The translations under genes were made by a program, and so were the position numbers. The notes beneath the pieces were generated by a model. The model saw only the letters and a list, made by a program, of their open reading frames with translations, was not told the origin of the DNA and ran no database searches. From Candidatus Haliotispira prima (lineage in GTDB: Bacteria > Spirochaetota > Spirochaetia > SP-2023): a stretch of DNA of 64,000 nucleotides. Location of the stretch: the NCBI GenBank assembly GCA_029867005.1, contig CP123443.1:744001-808000 (forward strand). Direction: 5' to 3'. Of the stretch, positions 61,419-64,000 are shown piece by piece. Position 1 is the stretch's first letter. Each line of letters begins with the position of its first letter.

Positions 61419-64000
61419 TCAGAAGTGGCCGAAATAATCGGAGTCAGTCGTCCGGTATTCTTCCTGTGTAAATTGTTTTTCAAATAGTTTGGCAGAGTTC
61501 TCTTCTCTTTCTTTGTCCTCCTCGTTTCCCGAAGTTTCCGAAGTTTCTGAAGACCAGGGCGAGGTGTCTGTGGGCGAGATGTCTGTGGGCAAGTGGGATT
61601 TGCCGGCACCTCGGTTGGTTCGGTTCGTGTTGTTCTCGTTTCTCTGTTTCCGGCCGGAAAACTCATGCCGCAGTTGTAGTCGGATGCTGAGCCTTGTGTC
61701 TAAAGGATGAGAAGTTTCAATAGTTTGAGGGTCTGTTCCGTCTTGCTTTAGGCTCCATTCGTCCAGCTCCAGAGCAAGCAGGAAGGACCATTGTCGGGAT
61801 AATTGTAAGCTGGCCCGGAATTTGGCTTGGAAAGTCAGTTTTGCACCTATGTTGTGGAAACTGGCCGGGTTTTCCGGTGCGCCGACATCTTGGAGAAAAT
61901 TCAACTTCAGGTTTAGGTTCAACTGCAATTGGAAGAATTTCCACCAGCCGGACTTCCGGGGGGTGTTGCCGCGTTGATACCTGCCATAATGCCAAGTCTG
62001 AAAAAAGAGGCTGAGTTTTAGACTGCCCTGTAGATTCTCTATCTTGCCAATATCCTGCTGATACATTTGTACCGGCCGGAACAGGTCCCCGTTCGATATC
62101 CCGGCCTCTTGGATTTCGATGGCGGCCTTCCAGCCAAAGCGGTGCACGGCTTGTCTTGTCGGGCTTGTTGTGGGGTTAGGAAAACGGTATCCGGGGTTTG
62201 GGTCCTTGGCCATTCGGGTTGGCTCTTTGTCGGGGGAGGGTGTTCCGGAAGTGGAAGAGGAGGAGGAAGGAGTGGAAAGCCGGTTTTGGGGTATCCTGGT
62301 GGGTGGTCTCTGTTGCCATCCGATCCCCCATTCCAATTTTCTTTGCCACAAGGCTTCCGGGAGTTCCGTCAATCGGATGTTTATATCTTCTGTTTGCGGT
62401 TGCTGTTGGGTCAAGTTGGCCCGGATCGTCAGGTACCAACTGCTGTCTGCCCCTCCGACAGAGTTATAGGGCATGGCCGTCTTGCGGTGCAGGAGACTCT
62501 GATATTGTAGGCCAAAATTCAGATATTCGGTCTGGCCGTCTTGCAGAAGGCGGATAGTGCGGAGCCCGCTGTCGAAATGCAGAGTTTGTTCTCGCAGTTT
62601 GGCGCGAAGCCGTGTCGGAGTTGGCTGACCGTTCTGTGATACTGCCCCGGCTTGCCGGGGCAGGGTCTCCTTTTGTCGGAAGTAGAGGCTCAGCCGATTT
62701 TGCAGGTACAGACGTCTGCCGTAGAGCTGACTGAGGACGGAACCGGCCAGTTTGCGCCGGGCATCGACCCAGTTGGCATCATAGTAGCTTGCCAAAAAAT
62801 CGTCTTCCAGCGTGACATTCTTTGATAACCGGAGTTTGCCCAAGTCTCGGGCCTGCTTGGCATACAGCGGCAAACGAAAACGAATATGATATTTTTGCAG
62901 ATTGCCCCAATAGTCTAAAGGGCTGACGCTGGCAGCTTGCTCCGTGCCTAATTGAAAGTATGGCTTGTGAAAGGGCGATGTATACAGAGGCAATTTGTGC
63001 TTTGCCGGCTCCTCTCCTTTTGCCGTACCGGTGGCGGGCAGCCGCGTTTGAAAATAGTGTTTCCAGCCGGCTTGGAGATAGAATTGTTTGACGGCTTGGT
63101 CGTAGCGCAGCAATTGAGTCAGACGTTCCATTGCCTCGGCCCGGTAGAGTTTCGCGTTCTGGAATTGCCCGGTATGAGTGAAATACCAATCTCCTGTTTC
63201 CTCCTGTTTGGCATCGGTTTTGCTGATATTCTGACTGAAGAGTGTGGCCGCACGCAAACGGTAAAGATTCTGCCCGGTGTTTTGCCCGATACTTTTGGGG
63301 GACGATGTTTGGTCAAGCCGTACAGCAAGGCCGGTGCTCAGGTTCTCTTCCCCGGAGCTGCGTCGGTGTAACAGCAGTGCGTGGAAGTTTCGTCCGTCCC
63401 AGCTCAGTCCAAAGTTTTGGCCCCACCCTTTATCTCTCTCGTACATGGTACTCATTGTGTTTGCCTTTGATCGGCCGGGGAAGCCGGTCATGGCCGTTTT
63501 GGAGCTTGGAAAATACGAGGCGTTGTCCAGCGTATACCAGAGACTGTCACTGCGTATCCGAATGCTGCCTGCTTGCAGGTATGAACTGCGCGGTGCCTTT
63601 CCGGTCGTGGGAATGGCTGTGTTCGGGTCCGCATCGGCCATTTTCACGGCCGGGGGAACCGGCACGAATGGTATGGCCCAGCGCAGGTACAGGCCACTGC
63701 GATACATGGTGTGCAATGCTTGCTGAAGAGCAGGCTGGCAATCCGGAACCAGACCGGAAAGTTCGTCGGGATAGCCGGAAAAATAGTCGGTATCCTGAAC
63801 CTGCCACAAGAGATGAAGTGGCAAATGGCCCCGAATCTGTACACTGCCGGGTCGGTCGGGATTCGGGCTTTCCAGCTCAAAGTGGGCCGATACATCATCT
63901 ATTTCCCGGAAGTAATCTTCCAATGCAGAGTCTCCACCTTGTTGGTTGGAGATTCCGGGAAGAGGGCTCTGTACATTCCACTGCCAGGCAAAGTACCAGG
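61419..64000 (-). CDS. Predicted outer-membrane beta-barrel protein, 5'-truncated by window edge
   Basis: The minus-strand frame is open to the right edge, so the N-terminus lies outside; about 860 residues are inside. It has many amphipathic beta-strand-like stretches with alternating aromatic residues (LYLRWAIPFVPVP, NFGLSWDGRNFHALLLHRR, LKLSLFFQTWHYGRYQRG, FFQLQLNLNLKLNFLQD). It ends in LDTRLSIRLQLRHEF and a short charged tail ending YFGHF. This fits a large outer-membrane barrel. No signal peptide can be seen because the start is missing. Ser/Pro-rich low-complexity insert near LSTPSSSSSTSGTPSPDKE. No family assigned; hypothetical. Confidence 0.55.
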   Translation of the reverse strand, partial: WYFAWQWNVQSPLPGISNQQGGDSALEDYFREIDDVSAHFELESPNPDRPGSVQIRGHLPLHLLWQVQDTDYFSGYPDELSGLVPDCQPALQQALHTMYRSGLYLRWAIPFVPVPPAVKMADADPNTAIPTTGKAPRSSYLQAGSIRIRSDSLWYTLDNASYFPSSKTAMTGFPGRSKANTMSTMYERDKGWGQNFGLSWDGRNFHALLLHRRSSGEENLSTGLAVRLDQTSSPKSIGQNTGQNLYRLRAATLFSQNISKTDAKQEETGDWYFTHTGQFQNAKLYRAEAMERLTQLLRYDQAVKQFYLQAGWKHYFQTRLPATGTAKGEEPAKHKLPLYTSPFHKPYFQLGTEQAASVSPLDYWGNLQKYHIRFRLPLYAKQARDLGKLRLSKNVTLEDDFLASYYDANWVDARRKLAGSVLSQLYGRRLYLQNRLSLYFRQKETLPRQAGAVSQNGQPTPTRLRAKLREQTLHFDSGLRTIRLLQDGQTEYLNFGLQYQSLLHRKTAMPYNSVGGADSSWYLTIRANLTQQQPQTEDINIRLTELPEALWQRKLEWGIGWQQRPPTRIPQNRLSTPSSSSSTSGTPSPDKEPTRMAKDPNPGYRFPNPTTSPTRQAVHRFGWKAAIEIQEAGISNGDLFRPVQMYQQDIGKIENLQGSLKLSLFFQTWHYGRYQRGNTPRKSGWWKFFQLQLNLNLKLNFLQDVGAPENPASFHNIGAKLTFQAKFRASLQLSRQWSFLLALELDEWSLKQDGTDPQTIETSHPLDTRLSIRLQLRHEFSGRKQRNENNTNRTNRGAGKSHLPTDISPTDTSPWSSETSETSGNEEDKEREENSAKLFEKQFTQEEYRTTDSDYFGHF

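Overview
The window looks like a spirochaete chromosome (Spirochaetota; genus not resolvable from sequence alone). The basis is the isolated flagellar rod gene pair of flhO/flhP type, a complete moxR-DUF58-batABCD (aerotolerance-type) operon, large TPR and lipoprotein genes, and a family of BspA-like (DUF285) lipoproteins. Most of the window, from about 7.3 kb rightward, is GC-rich core sequence. The first 7 kb is visibly AT-rich accessory DNA.

Layout. 1-3.1 kb: translationally coupled polysaccharide genes (membrane protein, GT2 glycosyltransferase, FAD oxidoreductase, frameshifted GtrA), ended by a decayed IS1595-type insertion sequence. 3.9-6.9 kb: a decayed island holding two degenerate modules (16S rRNA 3' tail, hairpin, remnant of an opposing XRE regulator), a PD-(D/E)XK nuclease gene, a TM2 protein and the tail of a DUF1524/GmrSD-type nuclease. 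7.3-15.7 kb: aminotransferase, DjlA-like co-chaperone, SPFH protein, a DUF58 gene broken in a T9 tract, and a TgpA-like transglutaminase. 15.9-22.6 kb (minus): hisH-hisA-hisF-hisIE-hisC-purH, where PurH can recycle the AICAR released by HisHF. 23-31.4 kb: flhO, flgG/flhP, two large TPR envelope proteins and lnt. 31.7-41.2 kb: moxR, DUF58, a membrane protein, batA, batB, batC, batD.

41.2-53.3 kb is the most unusual part: eight tandem lipoprotein loci built to one plan. Each has an array of REP-like repeats whose last copy supplies a TTGCCA-like -35 box, a 17-bp spacer, a TATAAT/TACAAT -10 box, a GAGGAG-type ribosome site, an ATG, a conserved leader, and a tract of the 7-base unit AATATCC. A lipoprotein signal peptide and a variable body follow. 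The body is either an unrecognised type (3 loci) or a Listeria-Bacteroides repeat plus DUF285 repeats (5 loci). Seven is not a multiple of three, so tract length sets the reading frame. Read by hand, seven loci are out of frame by one unit (one of them by -1 unit) and one is in frame. The frame downstream of each tract is open through the lipobox and contains no ATG, GTG or TTG before it. This is a strong candidate for a phase-variable, cassette-shuffling surface lipoprotein system.

53.8-64 kb: lytic transglycosylase, YggS-like PLP protein, a small membrane protein overlapping an RluA-family pseudouridine synthase, a GT26-like gene, an FxsA-like gene, and the 3' part of a large predicted outer-membrane beta-barrel gene on the minus strand that runs off the right edge. 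No tRNA gene, intact rRNA gene or CRISPR array was seen. All family assignments are by eye from motifs; no database search was possible.
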